This document shows, piece by piece, positions 53,614 to 62,640 of a DNA stretch of 64,000 nucleotides; within the stretch, counting starts at the first letter, position 1, and every line of letters starts with the position of its first letter. A program made the position numbers and the translations under genes. A model generated the notes under the pieces. It searched no databases, was not told where the DNA came from, and saw only the letters and a list, made by a program, of their open reading frames with translations. Origin of the DNA: Rhodoferax ferrireducens T118 (GTDB lineage: Bacteria; Pseudomonadota; Gammaproteobacteria; Burkholderiales; Burkholderiaceae_C); the NCBI RefSeq assembly GCF_000013605.1, contig NC_007901.1:1-64000 (forward strand), given 5' to 3'.

Positions 53614-54591
53614 TCAATCGCCTACACTGCGCAGGCGCCGAGGGGACTTGGTTACATACACCAAATCGTTAGTAATCGAGTACCGCAGTAGACAACCATT
53701 TTCGACGAGTAACTCCAAGGCTTGGCGTGTGCGTATTTTGAAGTTGGGTAACGATTTTTGCCCACTTTCGCATAGCTCGCGGAGCTTCCCTATCGAGATG
53801 GGAATTGGTATTGTGTGACTTGAATAATAGCCGTGAAGCCATTGGGCTAACGAGTTGCGCGTGCCCAAGCGCTTGCGTTCTTCCCACTCTAAAAAAGTGG
53901 TGTTTTCATCGACAAACAACTTGGCAATACCTGGCTCCACACGGATCATCCAACTGACATTGCCCTTGTCATCCAATTCATCGTAGGCGAAGTCCCGGAC
54001 CAAAGATCCAACATACGCGGATTTTTGATCCTTTGATCCAATTTTCAATGATGTCAGCTTGAGACGTTCGATGCATGATTTGAGTCGTGCATAACTCGCC
54101 GAATTAAGACTCCATCCCAAGTCCTTCACCAATGAATAGGCAACAAAATAAATCTTGTCGCCAATGGGCTGCAGCCTGGCCCGGGTCATCAGTGCAATCC
54201 AAGCACTTAAATCGTCCTGTCGTAGTTCGCACCCAGTGTAGTGGACGTCGAAGTTGCTCAGTGACGCGATGCGTGTTCCTTTGATTTCCTCACGAACTGA
54301 CTTCGAACGTGCGGTGAAAAGGCCACTTCGAAGAAAACCGTTGGGCACGCCTCGGAAAAGATCATTCCAATCGGGCAGGGCAAGATCCAGCACGATCTGT
54401 TCTGAATTGCTGATCAGCCTTTCTTGTGCTTCCTTGGCTTTCATGCGGGCAAATTCCGCGCTGCTTACTTTTCCTTGACGGGCCTTTGAAACAGGTGGTA
54501 ATGACAACGCGGACTCAGTTGTCAGTGGTTGTGGTACGACATCAACGTCGATTGCAAATGCGTCCGATAGAAGTGCCGAAATGTTTTTCAT
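53614..54591 (-). CDS. trfA: TrfA-like replication initiator 2
   Basis: A TrfA-family initiator of 325 aa from ATG 54591, or 342 aa from a TTG at 54642; neither has a clear Shine-Dalgarno. The family opening LPDWNDLFRGVPNGFLRSGLFTA is at about 90-112, followed by two winged helices (FVAYSLVKDLGWSLNSASYARLKSCIERL and LRELCESGQKSLPNFKIRTRQALELL). It differs strongly from TrfA-1, so it is a second replicon rather than a recent duplicate. A large iteron array and a DnaA box lie just upstream, and an inverted iteron overlaps its promoter. Confidence 0.88.
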   Translation of the reverse strand: MKNISALLSDAFAIDVDVVPQPLTTESALSLPPVSKARQGKVSSAEFARMKAKEAQERLISNSEQIVLDLALPDWNDLFRGVPNGFLRSGLFTARSKSVREEIKGTRIASLSNFDVHYTGCELRQDDLSAWIALMTRARLQPIGDKIYFVAYSLVKDLGWSLNSASYARLKSCIERLKLTSLKIGSKDQKSAYVGSLVRDFAYDELDDKGNVSWMIRVEPGIAKLFVDENTTFLEWEERKRLGTRNSLAQWLHGYYSSHTIPIPISIGKLRELCESGQKSLPNFKIRTRQALELLVENGCLLRYSITNDLVYVTKSPRRLRSVGD

Positions 54592-54650
54592 AAGTCGCAG
54601 TTGAAGTTGGCGCAGTTTCGATTGCCGGATTGTTGCTGTCAATCGGTCAA

Positions 54651-54668
54651 CATAGTTGATCAGGTGTG
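54651..54668. promoter_or_regulatory. Inverted iteron at the trfA-2 promoter
   Basis: CATAGTTGATCAGGTGTG is the reverse complement of the array repeat CACACCTGATCAACTATG. A lone copy in opposite orientation just upstream of the initiator gene is the usual arrangement for autorepression. Nearby (54694-54760) are TTTAGTCT/AGACTAAA and further direct copies of AGACTAA, also candidate operators. Confidence 0.75.
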
Positions 54669-54819
54669 ATTTTCAACAGCGATGAATCTGGTTTTTTTAG
54701 TCTCGCGCTCTTTAGACTAAAAAGAGAAGACTAAAGAAAGAAGACTAAGAAAGTACATAACCCATTGTTTTAATTGATGTTTCGCCCTGGGATAACCTTT
54801 AATGGACTATTAATCAAAC

Positions 54820-56279
54820 ATTTGATCAACTATTGACGAAACACCTTATCGACTAGATTGGAAACACGCGATGAACTATCAAGTTATCCACAGATTCTAG
54901 GTAATGGTTTTGCACCTGATGAACTATGCCATTCTGAGTCCCACAGCTTCCAACACCTGATCGACTATGTGCCTTATTGAGCCGCAGGGTTCACGCCGCG
55001 CCGTCTGTTCACACCTGTTTGACTATACGGAAAAGGGGAGGGAATGACTCGACCACCGTGGCCAAACACCCAACCAACTATGCCGTGTCGCCCAACCGAG
55101 GGGTCAACACCTGTTTGACTATGGCCCTGTTCGGCCTCAAGGCTCATGGCGCGCCGCCAGGAAACATGTTTTTAGGTATGGCAAATGCCGGTGGACGGCG
55201 TGACAACCTTGGACAAACACTCAATCAACTATGCCAATTCGACTCATTGATGGGTCACACCTGTTGGACTATGGTCAGCTCGGCCTCCAGTTTCGTGCCC
55301 AGCAGTCAGGTTACACCTGTTTGACTATGGAAAATGAGTGTGGAAGACAAGATAACCGTGGACAAACACTCAATCAACTATGTCCAGAGGCGCTTTTGCG
55401 GCGGGACATCGGTGTAGCTTGCACCTGGTGCACTATGCCCTGGCAAGCTGGGGCAGACCCTTACCGCACCGTCAGGCCACACCTGTTTGACTATGGAAAA
55501 TGAGGGTGGAAGACAAGACAACCGTGAACAAACACTTAATCAACTATGTCAGGTGGCGCCTTCGCGGTGGGCGATCCGTGTAACTCGCACCTGATGCACT
55601 ATGCACTGGCAAGCTGGGGAATCCTCTGTCGCTCTAAAACACTCGATCAACTATGCCAATTCCGACTCATTGATGGTCACACCTGTTTGACTATGGTCCG
55701 CTCGGCCTCCAGTCTCGTGCCCAGCAGTCAGCCCACACCTGTTCGACTATGGAAAATGAGGTTGGAAGACAAGACCCCCGTGCCTAACACTCAATCAACT
55801 ATGTCCAGTGTCGCATTTGCGGTGGGCCATCCGTGAATCTCGCCCCTGGTGCATGTGCCCTGGCAAGCCGGGGAGGCCTCTGCCAAGCTAAATCACTCAA
55901 CCAACTATGCCACTTTGGCTCATTGATAGGGCCACACCTGTTTGACTATGGAAAATGAGGTTGGAAGACAAGACCCCCGTGCCTAACACTCAATCAACTA
56001 TGTCTAGTGGCGCCTTTGCGGCGGCCCATCAGTGTCGCTCGACCCTGGTGCACTTGCCCTGACAAGCCGGGGAGGCGCCTGACGCGCCAAAACACTCAAC
56101 CAACTATGCCACTTCGCCACATCCGTCACGTCCGCACAAGATGAACACCAGAGGAGTGGTTCGGCCGGGGTTGGCACTTCCAGCCACACCTGTTTAACTA
56201 TGGACAGGAGCACGCTGGCGACCGCTTTGGAATCACCCTACACGCTGTCAACTATGGCCAGCAACACCTGCTTAACTAT
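54820..56279. repeat. Iteron array of replicon 2 (oriV)
   Basis: About 26-29 repeats of 17-20 bp with consensus ACACCTGNTNRACTATG or its variant ACACTCAATCAACTATG, in one orientation, spread over 1.46 kb. The leftmost three are degenerate. Four longer units of about 125-130 bp starting at 55326, 55492, 55748 and 55947 (each tatggaaaatga...ggaagacaaga...) show that part of the array grew by duplication. The region has no convincing gene. With the DnaA box and the AT-rich stretch 54.70-54.85 kb it forms the probable origin. Confidence 0.88.
54884..54892 (+). other. DnaA box
   Basis: TTATCCACA, an exact match to the DnaA-box consensus, between the AT-rich segment and the iterons of replicon 2. 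Confidence 0.85.
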
Positions 56280-56315
56280 GCCGGCTGGCCCATCCGAATA
56301 AAGTGCGGACGAAAA

Positions 56316-56356
56316 AAAACGCCCCAACACACTTCGAGAGTGTGTTGGGGCGTTTT
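56316..56356 (-). terminator. Intrinsic terminator of the methylase-helicase gene
   Basis: AAAACGCCCCAACACACT pairs with AGTGTGTTGGGGCGTTTT around a 5-nt loop; on the minus strand it is followed by eight T. It also separates the gene from the iteron array. Confidence 0.92.
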
Positions 56357-56368
56357 ACATTGATAGTT

Positions 56369-59300
56369 TTAGCAGAAGGCTTCTGTGAGCAGACATTCGT
56401 CGTGCTCTTCGTTTTCTTCGGACGCTTCCGTGCCGTCCTGTGTAGATTCGTCTTCCCCCGCGAGTGTTGCGGCAAGTTCCGAACTGATCTCGGTTCCGTC
56501 AGCCTGTCCATCGGTTCCCGCCATCGCCTTGAGCAAACCCAATTCAATGGCTATTTCTTTGGAACGGGCCCGCAGCGATTCAAGCTTCCCTGTGTCTGCA
56601 AATTCACTTTGCGCAATGCGCTCCAGAATAGGCAACTGCTGAGTCAGGTAATTCGCGCGATTTTCGTTGTCTTGCACAACAGCCAATAAACGCTGTTCAA
56701 TCTCACCGAGCTTGCGGATGACAGAATCCCCGGTGGAGTACGTGCCAATGTCGATGCTGGCCCCACCGTTGCTGCTGCGGGCTGTTATTTTGAAATCACC
56801 ATAACTGCGACCATAGAAGATGTCCACTCCGCAAAGCGTTCCAATCAACCTCTCTTCCGAGATCAACCCTGCCTTTTGGAGTTCCTTCAGCTCCCTGATG
56901 CTCAGGGTGATGATCTTCTCGATCTTTTCAGGATCGGAAAACTTCTTGCCATTGACGACCATCCCGAAGCCTCGACCTTGCCCGTCTGAGGCCAGAACTT
57001 GCTCGTGGAATTTCGCATACTCGACTGCCTGACGCTTGTGTTCAGCAATCTTGATCGGTAAGCGCCAGAGTTCTTCTTTTGAATTCCACACACTGTCCCG
57101 GTGATGCTTCAATTTGAGCGATAAGCCCATTATCTCGGCGTCTATGGTTGCCTTTTCTCGCACAGCGGGGTTGCCACACGCAATGGCCTTGACCTCGTCA
57201 TACGACAAGGTCGCCATCATGGCGTCTTCAACAGAACGAACCTCAGCGTTACCCGATAGGACCTGGGCAATGAAGCCCGCTTTCGCTGTCAACGTCTGCC
57301 ACATGTAGGCATCAAAGGTCCCGGAAGTCACGTACCTCCATATCTCGATAGCCTCGCAGGTGTTGCCCTGGCGCTCAATTCTTCCGTCTCTTTGCTGCAA
57401 ATCCGAAGGCCGCCAAGGGGTAGTCAGGTGATGAACGGCATACAGCCGGGTCTGCACATTGGTACCCATCCCGCACTTTGACGTTGAGCCAATCAGTACG
57501 CGAATCGTACCGGCCCGAACCTTGGCAAACAACGCTGACTTGGCGTGGTGTGTTTGCGCTTCGTGAATGAACGCGATCTCGTGGTGTGGAATACCTTTGG
57601 CCACCAACCTGGTCCGCATGTCCTCATACAGATTGAGCGAGTGTCCAGTGGGAGTTCCCATATCCGAAAATATGATTTGTGCCCCCTTAAAGCTCGCAGT
57701 CATCTCCCAAATGCGGTAGACGTTGTCTATGCACATGGCCACCTTTCCTTTCGGATCGAATGGTGTTCTGGGGCGTATCAGACGCATGTCCAAAGCAACT
57801 TTCTGTCCGTCTCCTGTAATCGCCAGCATGTTGTCCTCTGCGGGCTTGACCTGCCTGTCACGAATGGCCTCAACACGCTCCACCAAGTCTGCGACGTACT
57901 CTTTGACCTCATTTGAAGGCTCAACGGCACATATCTGGTAGGACCCGGTCACCAGTTTTGGAACTGGCAAGTCGAGCATTTCCTTGGTCTGAATATCAGC
58001 AACTTGCCTGAAAAGACCCATCAGTTCCGGCATATTCACAAATTGCTTAAATCGCTTATTGAGCCGGAAGCTAGATCCGTCGGGGCTGACTTCCATCGAG
58101 CTCACAGCCCGGCCGAATTGCGCGGCCCAAGCATCAAATTTCTCGAGACCTGCCTTCTCCAGCGCATACGGTTGCAAGTAGCGCTGCGCTACATGGAGTT
58201 CAGCCATGGTGTTGCTTATGACCGTGCCGGAAGCAAAGCAAAGGCCTCGCTCGCGGTCGCCGTGCAGCCTCATGAGCTGAACGCATTTGAGCAACAAATC
58301 GAATGATCGCTGGCTATTGCTGTTGCTCAAGCCGGCTATGTTTTTCATGCTCGAAATCCGGAACAGATTTTTCGCGACATGGCACTCATCGAAGAACACC
58401 CAATCGCAGCCCGTTTCCGACAAGGAGATAAGCTGGTCTTTTTTCCAGCTGGCCTGGAGCTTTTCAAGCCGGGCTTCCCAATCTTTTATGAACTTATTGA
58501 CAGCGCGAGCTGCCGTACGGTCCAACGCTCCGGCATCTTTGGCAGCGCGCAATTCGCTCAGTATGCGTTTGAGGTAGTCCTCAACAATCACTTGATCTGC
58601 GGCGATCCGCTCGAACATGGAGTGCGTGAGCACCACTGCGTCCCAGTTGCCCGTTGCGCACTTGGCCACAAAGGTCTGTCGCTTGTCTTTCTCGAAGTCT
58701 GCTTTTGTTGCCATCAGCACCGATGCATTTGGGTAAGCCCGCATGAACTCGGCGCAATACTGCTCCAGGCAGTGGTTGGGAACCACATGAAATGGCTTCT
58801 TGGCAATTCCCAGTCGGCGTAGCTCCATGGAGCCACAGACCATGGTGATGGTCTTTCCTGCGCCGACAACGTGCGCCAGCAGCGTGTTGCATCCAGTGGC
58901 TATTCGTGCAATCGCGTTGAGCTGGAATTGACGCAGTGCCAGCGACTGGCTGTATCCTGGCAGTCGTAGGTTTGAACCGTCATACTTGCGTATCGCCCAG
59001 CAGTTGTACTTGTCGTTGTACAGCCGGCACAATTGCTTGGCGCGGTCGTCGTCGGACCAAATCCACCGTGCGTATTCGGCACGGAGTTCATCTTGCTTCA
59101 TCCTTGCTTGCGCCGTTTCGGACGCATTCAGAACAGGGCTGTCACCAAAGCTATCGAAGACCTCCGCGTCAATCTGATTCATGCACTTTTCAAACAGTGC
59201 AAACCCGTTTATCCGTGAAGTGCCCCAGGTGACGCACATGGCGGTTCCCGTGGGCCCACTGGACTTGACACTCCATGTGCCAGTGGTCAACTCATAGCCG

Positions 59301-61549
59301 ATGTTGACGCTTGCCCAGTTCGATCCCTTCCATTCTTCCGCAACCAGTTCTCTGAGGAACGCCTCGGTCACATCGATTGGAATCCACGCCGCTCCCGGTA
59401 TGACATCGATGTCAGTTGGGTTGAGATCGGGGGGCAGACTTTCTTCCAGCGCGCGGACATTTCTGTCAAAGGCCAGTCCGGCGGATTGCGCAATCACGAG
59501 TTTGTCGCGGACGTTGCCCGACAAATACTCTGTCGCCGTCTGATACGCCATGGTCATCGGATCGACGAACACTGCGCCGATGGCAGCCAGTCCGTCGAGA
59601 GCCCGTTTGCCATCGGCAGCCAGTAATTGGCCGATAAAGTCAACGTCAATGCAGCCTAACTCGGCCACGCAGATCGCCAGTGCATCCTCGGCGTTGTCGG
59701 CTGACTTTGGTATCGCTGTGGAGAAGATCGTTCTCTCGAAAAATATATCTGCCTTGCTGGCCGTTTCTTCTTCGAGGTTGTACATCTCAAGGGAGAGCAA
59801 CAGGGGCCAGGTTGGGTCAGATCCCATCGCCTGACGGTTTCCCTTGGTAGAGATGAACCCGTGCTTCGCGATGAAGCTGTCATAGCGCACGTTGAGTTGA
59901 AAGCGCAAGGTTGACATTACGGATTCGGCGGCGTCTGACTTGCATTGTTCCTTGATCAGGGCCTGCGCTGTATCGCGAATGAGCGCCATCCCAGCGATGC
60001 GTTCGGCTTTCTTGCCTTTGACCCCGGTCTTTTCAAGGCTGTGTCCATTGAATCGGTAGATGTCACCACCTTCGATCACATACGACCCCGGCAGTACCGC
60101 GTTCGAACCGTCAGCGACTGCCAGCAAGACTTCCTTGACTTGCTGCGTTGCAGGGGCATAGACCCCTTGCGGAATGACCTTGGACGCGCGCTCCATTTCA
60201 ACCATGAGATCGGCGCCCTTGGGAAGCTTTGGAACAATTGACTGTCCCTGATTCCTGCTGATTTCAGTCCAGACGCCAACAACAGCTTGTGGGTTTTTCA
60301 TCCAGTAGCTGTTGACATTCTGTCCTTGGGTGTAGTTGCCTACTCGCATTTTTGTGCCGTCTTCGTCCAGCAACAATGTGGTCTCTACCCAGTTCTCCCG
60401 CTCCTCGCGCGTGAGAGTTTCCGTGGATGATCTCTTTTGGAGGATGACCAGATCGGCCACCACGTCAGTGTTAGCAATTTCTGAGAACGTGCCTGCTGGC
60501 AAACGGATTGCTCCGAGCAGCTTGGCCTTTCTGGCAATTACGTCGCGAACTTTGTCATTGCTGTTGTCCATGAAGTACGCCGACGTGATCACAGCAACGA
60601 GGCCACCGGGACGGACCAAATCCAGCGAACGTCCCACAAAGTAATTGTGAATAGCCCAGTCTGAATAAGTCTTACGGCGAAGATCTCCGACGCTGTAATT
60701 CCCAAAAGGAACGTTGCCTATGACCAGATCGAAATACTGCTCTGGCAGGTTCGTCTTTTCAAAGCCCATGTGCAGCACATTGGCATGACTACCGTAGAGC
60801 ACTTTCAGGAAACGAGCACTCAGATCGTCAATTTCTACCGCCGTTACGCTGGAGCGCTGCGCGATGTCGCTTGGCATTGCGCCAAGCATAAAACCTATGC
60901 CGCCGGCAGGTTCAATAATCCGCCCACCGGTAAAGCCGATTTGGCGAAGTATCGTCCAGAGTTGGTCGATGACAGGAATGGGCGTGAAGTGCGCGTTGAG
61001 CGTGCTCTCCTTTGCGCTTTCGAACTCGTCTTCGCTGAGAAGTGACTTGAGTTGTTTGGCGCGGTTGACCCACTCCTGGGCCAGATGATATGGGCTATCA
61101 AAGGGATGTTTGATCCCGCCCCAGCCGGTGTAACGGTTGAGTGTCTGACGCTGCGCGAGGGTGGGCGGCGTCATCTCGGCTTCGAGCACCCGAAGGAGCT
61201 CAATGGCTTCAACGTTGGCGTCGAATTTTGTCACTTGACCACGTAGGTCTTCATGTACGTCTTTGGCCAGCAAGGGCCAGGGTGGCTCGCTTAGACCAAC
61301 ATCCTGCGCTGTGGCCGGTTGGGCCATGACGAGGGAAGGTGCAGCATTTTCAGGCAATGATTCTGCTTGGGTTAATGTGTCTTCGGTTGAGGACGCATCG
61401 AAACAGGGGACCTCTTGAATTTCGGTACTCTGCGGCTCTTGTTGAGTAATCGAGACGGGCTCGATGGGAACTTCGGTCTGAATTGGCGTGAGCCCAAAAA
61501 GGGCATCGGCGAATTCAAAGCCGGGAAGCCATAAGTTGGTTTGTGTCAT
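56369..61549 (-). CDS. Giant DNA methylase-helicase (DarB/N12-class-like)
   Basis: A 1726-aa protein starting at ATG 61549 with GGAG 6 nt upstream; the open frame extends further but is non-coding leader. Residues 130-300 form an adenine-methyltransferase domain: TGWGG (141-145), motif I EPAGGIGF (213-220) and motif IV GNVPFGNY (278-285, NVPF in place of NPPY/F). A SNF2/DEAD-type helicase follows: HVVGAGKT (about 890), FFDECH (about 1050), RDGRIERQGN (about 1390). The C-terminus is coiled coil with an acidic tail. Such proteins (COG4646-like; DarB of phage P1) occur on large plasmids and phages, where DarB helps evade restriction. Role here is probably entry protection, inferred. Its leader carries two RNA motif copies. 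Confidence 0.85.
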   Translation of the reverse strand: MTQTNLWLPGFEFADALFGLTPIQTEVPIEPVSITQQEPQSTEIQEVPCFDASSTEDTLTQAESLPENAAPSLVMAQPATAQDVGLSEPPWPLLAKDVHEDLRGQVTKFDANVEAIELLRVLEAEMTPPTLAQRQTLNRYTGWGGIKHPFDSPYHLAQEWVNRAKQLKSLLSEDEFESAKESTLNAHFTPIPVIDQLWTILRQIGFTGGRIIEPAGGIGFMLGAMPSDIAQRSSVTAVEIDDLSARFLKVLYGSHANVLHMGFEKTNLPEQYFDLVIGNVPFGNYSVGDLRRKTYSDWAIHNYFVGRSLDLVRPGGLVAVITSAYFMDNSNDKVRDVIARKAKLLGAIRLPAGTFSEIANTDVVADLVILQKRSSTETLTREERENWVETTLLLDEDGTKMRVGNYTQGQNVNSYWMKNPQAVVGVWTEISRNQGQSIVPKLPKGADLMVEMERASKVIPQGVYAPATQQVKEVLLAVADGSNAVLPGSYVIEGGDIYRFNGHSLEKTGVKGKKAERIAGMALIRDTAQALIKEQCKSDAAESVMSTLRFQLNVRYDSFIAKHGFISTKGNRQAMGSDPTWPLLLSLEMYNLEEETASKADIFFERTIFSTAIPKSADNAEDALAICVAELGCIDVDFIGQLLAADGKRALDGLAAIGAVFVDPMTMAYQTATEYLSGNVRDKLVIAQSAGLAFDRNVRALEESLPPDLNPTDIDVIPGAAWIPIDVTEAFLRELVAEEWKGSNWASVNIGYELTTGTWSVKSSGPTGTAMCVTWGTSRINGFALFEKCMNQIDAEVFDSFGDSPVLNASETAQARMKQDELRAEYARWIWSDDDRAKQLCRLYNDKYNCWAIRKYDGSNLRLPGYSQSLALRQFQLNAIARIATGCNTLLAHVVGAGKTITMVCGSMELRRLGIAKKPFHVVPNHCLEQYCAEFMRAYPNASVLMATKADFEKDKRQTFVAKCATGNWDAVVLTHSMFERIAADQVIVEDYLKRILSELRAAKDAGALDRTAARAVNKFIKDWEARLEKLQASWKKDQLISLSETGCDWVFFDECHVAKNLFRISSMKNIAGLSNSNSQRSFDLLLKCVQLMRLHGDRERGLCFASGTVISNTMAELHVAQRYLQPYALEKAGLEKFDAWAAQFGRAVSSMEVSPDGSSFRLNKRFKQFVNMPELMGLFRQVADIQTKEMLDLPVPKLVTGSYQICAVEPSNEVKEYVADLVERVEAIRDRQVKPAEDNMLAITGDGQKVALDMRLIRPRTPFDPKGKVAMCIDNVYRIWEMTASFKGAQIIFSDMGTPTGHSLNLYEDMRTRLVAKGIPHHEIAFIHEAQTHHAKSALFAKVRAGTIRVLIGSTSKCGMGTNVQTRLYAVHHLTTPWRPSDLQQRDGRIERQGNTCEAIEIWRYVTSGTFDAYMWQTLTAKAGFIAQVLSGNAEVRSVEDAMMATLSYDEVKAIACGNPAVREKATIDAEIMGLSLKLKHHRDSVWNSKEELWRLPIKIAEHKRQAVEYAKFHEQVLASDGQGRGFGMVVNGKKFSDPEKIEKIITLSIRELKELQKAGLISEERLIGTLCGVDIFYGRSYGDFKITARSSNGGASIDIGTYSTGDSVIRKLGEIEQRLLAVVQDNENRANYLTQQLPILERIAQSEFADTGKLESLRARSKEIAIELGLLKAMAGTDGQADGTEISSELAATLAGEDESTQDGTEASEENEEHDECLLTEAFC

Positions 61550-61582
61550 TGATTGCTCCAATGAATCGGAGACGCACCAATC
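61550..61582 (-). promoter_or_regulatory. Hairpin over the methylase-helicase ribosome-binding site
   Basis: On the minus strand GATTG...CTCC pairs with GGAG...CAATC, ending one base before the ATG. It includes the whole Shine-Dalgarno GGAG (61556-61559). Confidence 0.6.
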
Positions 61583-61620
61583 CCCGTCGGGAAGGCGTCC
61601 CGATAGGGTTTGACATTTCA

Positions 61621-61648
61621 TGAAATGCCGTCGCGTGTAGCGACGACG
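61621..61648 (-). ncRNA. RNA motif copy D
   Basis: On the minus strand: C, stem GTCGTCGC / GCGACGGC (8 pairs, one G-U), loop TACAC, then ATTTCA. It lies 72 nt before the methylase-helicase ATG, with hairpins TCGGG/CCCGA and the RBS hairpin following. Confidence 0.65.
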
Positions 61649-61814
61649 AGCTTTATCGACTTGCGTCGAAAAATTGCGTGATAAGCGAGGTGGCAGGCAC
61701 CGGCCCATGTGGATGCGCTCTGTCAGAGCGCAGTCACAAAGGTCGGCGCCAATCGAGAGCCAGCAAGGGCTCAATCGACAGGGCGGGGAAGTCGGAAACG
61801 TGAGAGGGGGAAAC

Positions 61815-61849
61815 GAAAAAACCTCACTGGTCAGACCCGTGAGGTTTTT
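61815..61849. terminator. Terminator between RNA motif copies E and D
   Basis: AAAACCTCAC / GTGAGGTTTTT with an 11-nt loop, T-tracts on both strands. It lies between copy E and copy D in the leader of the methylase-helicase gene, so it may act as an attenuator. Confidence 0.8.
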
Positions 61850-62031
61850 CTTGATAAGCCGGTGGAAAATTTAACCACGAAAGAAAGGAGTCCACCCGGC
61901 ATTGACAGGTTGTATTGAGAGGTTGTCGGCCATGAATCACATGGCGAAGAGCAAAGCTCTCAGTCGTTTGACTGTTCTGCCTGCAATCAGCGGATGAGGC
62001 TGAGGTAAGGATAAGCTCAAGGCTTATCAAA

Positions 62032-62058
62032 TGAAATGCCGCCACGAGTAGGGCGACG
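62032..62058 (-). ncRNA. RNA motif copy E
   Basis: On the minus strand: C, stem GTCGCC / GGCGGC, loop CTACTCGT, then ATTTCA. It lies about 480 nt before the methylase-helicase ATG and upstream of terminator 61815-61849. Confidence 0.62.
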
Positions 62059-62193
62059 GATGTGGACTTGCCACAAAGATTCGCCATATTACTGCATTTT
62101 TTTCACTATTGCACTATTGGGGTTCACTTTTCGCACGGAATTTGTAGGTCCGGGCGTTTTATGCCAGAATTGCGCCTTCAGGGTGCCCCTGTC

Positions 62194-62216
62194 CGTCGGT
62201 TCGTTCCGGCATGTCA
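62194..62216 (+). ncRNA. RNA motif copy F
   Basis: On the plus strand: C, stem GTCGG / CCGGC, loop TTCGTT, then ATGTCA. It is the only plus-strand copy and points toward the 62641 gene about 425 bp away. Confidence 0.58.
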
Positions 62217-62640
62217 ACTTTGTGAGATGGCCACTGGAGAGGGTTTTCCTGTACCGCGTTTGCGGATCCGGTACAGGAAAGCCATCGCTATGCGGTGCTT
62301 TCCCGTTTCCTCGCAGCAATGTGAATTCGTGAGCAATCACGGAATGTCAAAAAGGTCGGCCTAATTAACCGACTGACAGGAAAACCGGGCCCGTGAGGTC
62401 AAACTCACAAGCCCGGTCAGCATGTTGAGGTCTGCTTATCCGACCAGGCGTGAGTGGCCTTGACATGCACCCCCACCCAATCAGTCTTGGCGGCTAACCC
62501 AGATTGCCGCCATCCGAAACCACCGTTTTTTGTCTGACCGCCGCAAGGCCGGTTACAGCGTAAGACGGGCAGAACTCCACAAAAATTTTAAACAAAGGTC
62601 AAGTCCATCGGGCTGGCCTCGACAACTAGGGTACATCTGT

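Larger units (their letters stand above)
61850..62640. other. Structured divergent intergenic region
   Basis: Contains copies E (minus) and F (plus) pointing away from each other, 135 bp apart, so divergent promoters should lie at 62.06-62.19 kb; TAATAT near 62085 on the minus strand is a candidate -10. Other structures: TTTCCTGTACCG and its exact complement at 62245-62280 (12-nt loop), GTCGG/CCGAC at 62355-62373 and ACCGGGC/GCCCGGT enclosing GTGAG/CTCAC at 62384-62417. No convincing gene. Confidence 0.6.

Noticed and set aside
54820..56279. CRISPR-like array
   Set aside because: Repeat units are short, degenerate and irregularly spaced, the spacers are themselves repeated, and there are no cas genes. 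A DnaA box and TrfA gene make iterons the better reading.
61824..62087. 87-codon open frame on the minus strand
   Set aside because: It overlaps RNA motif E and the terminator, has no Shine-Dalgarno and poor composition.
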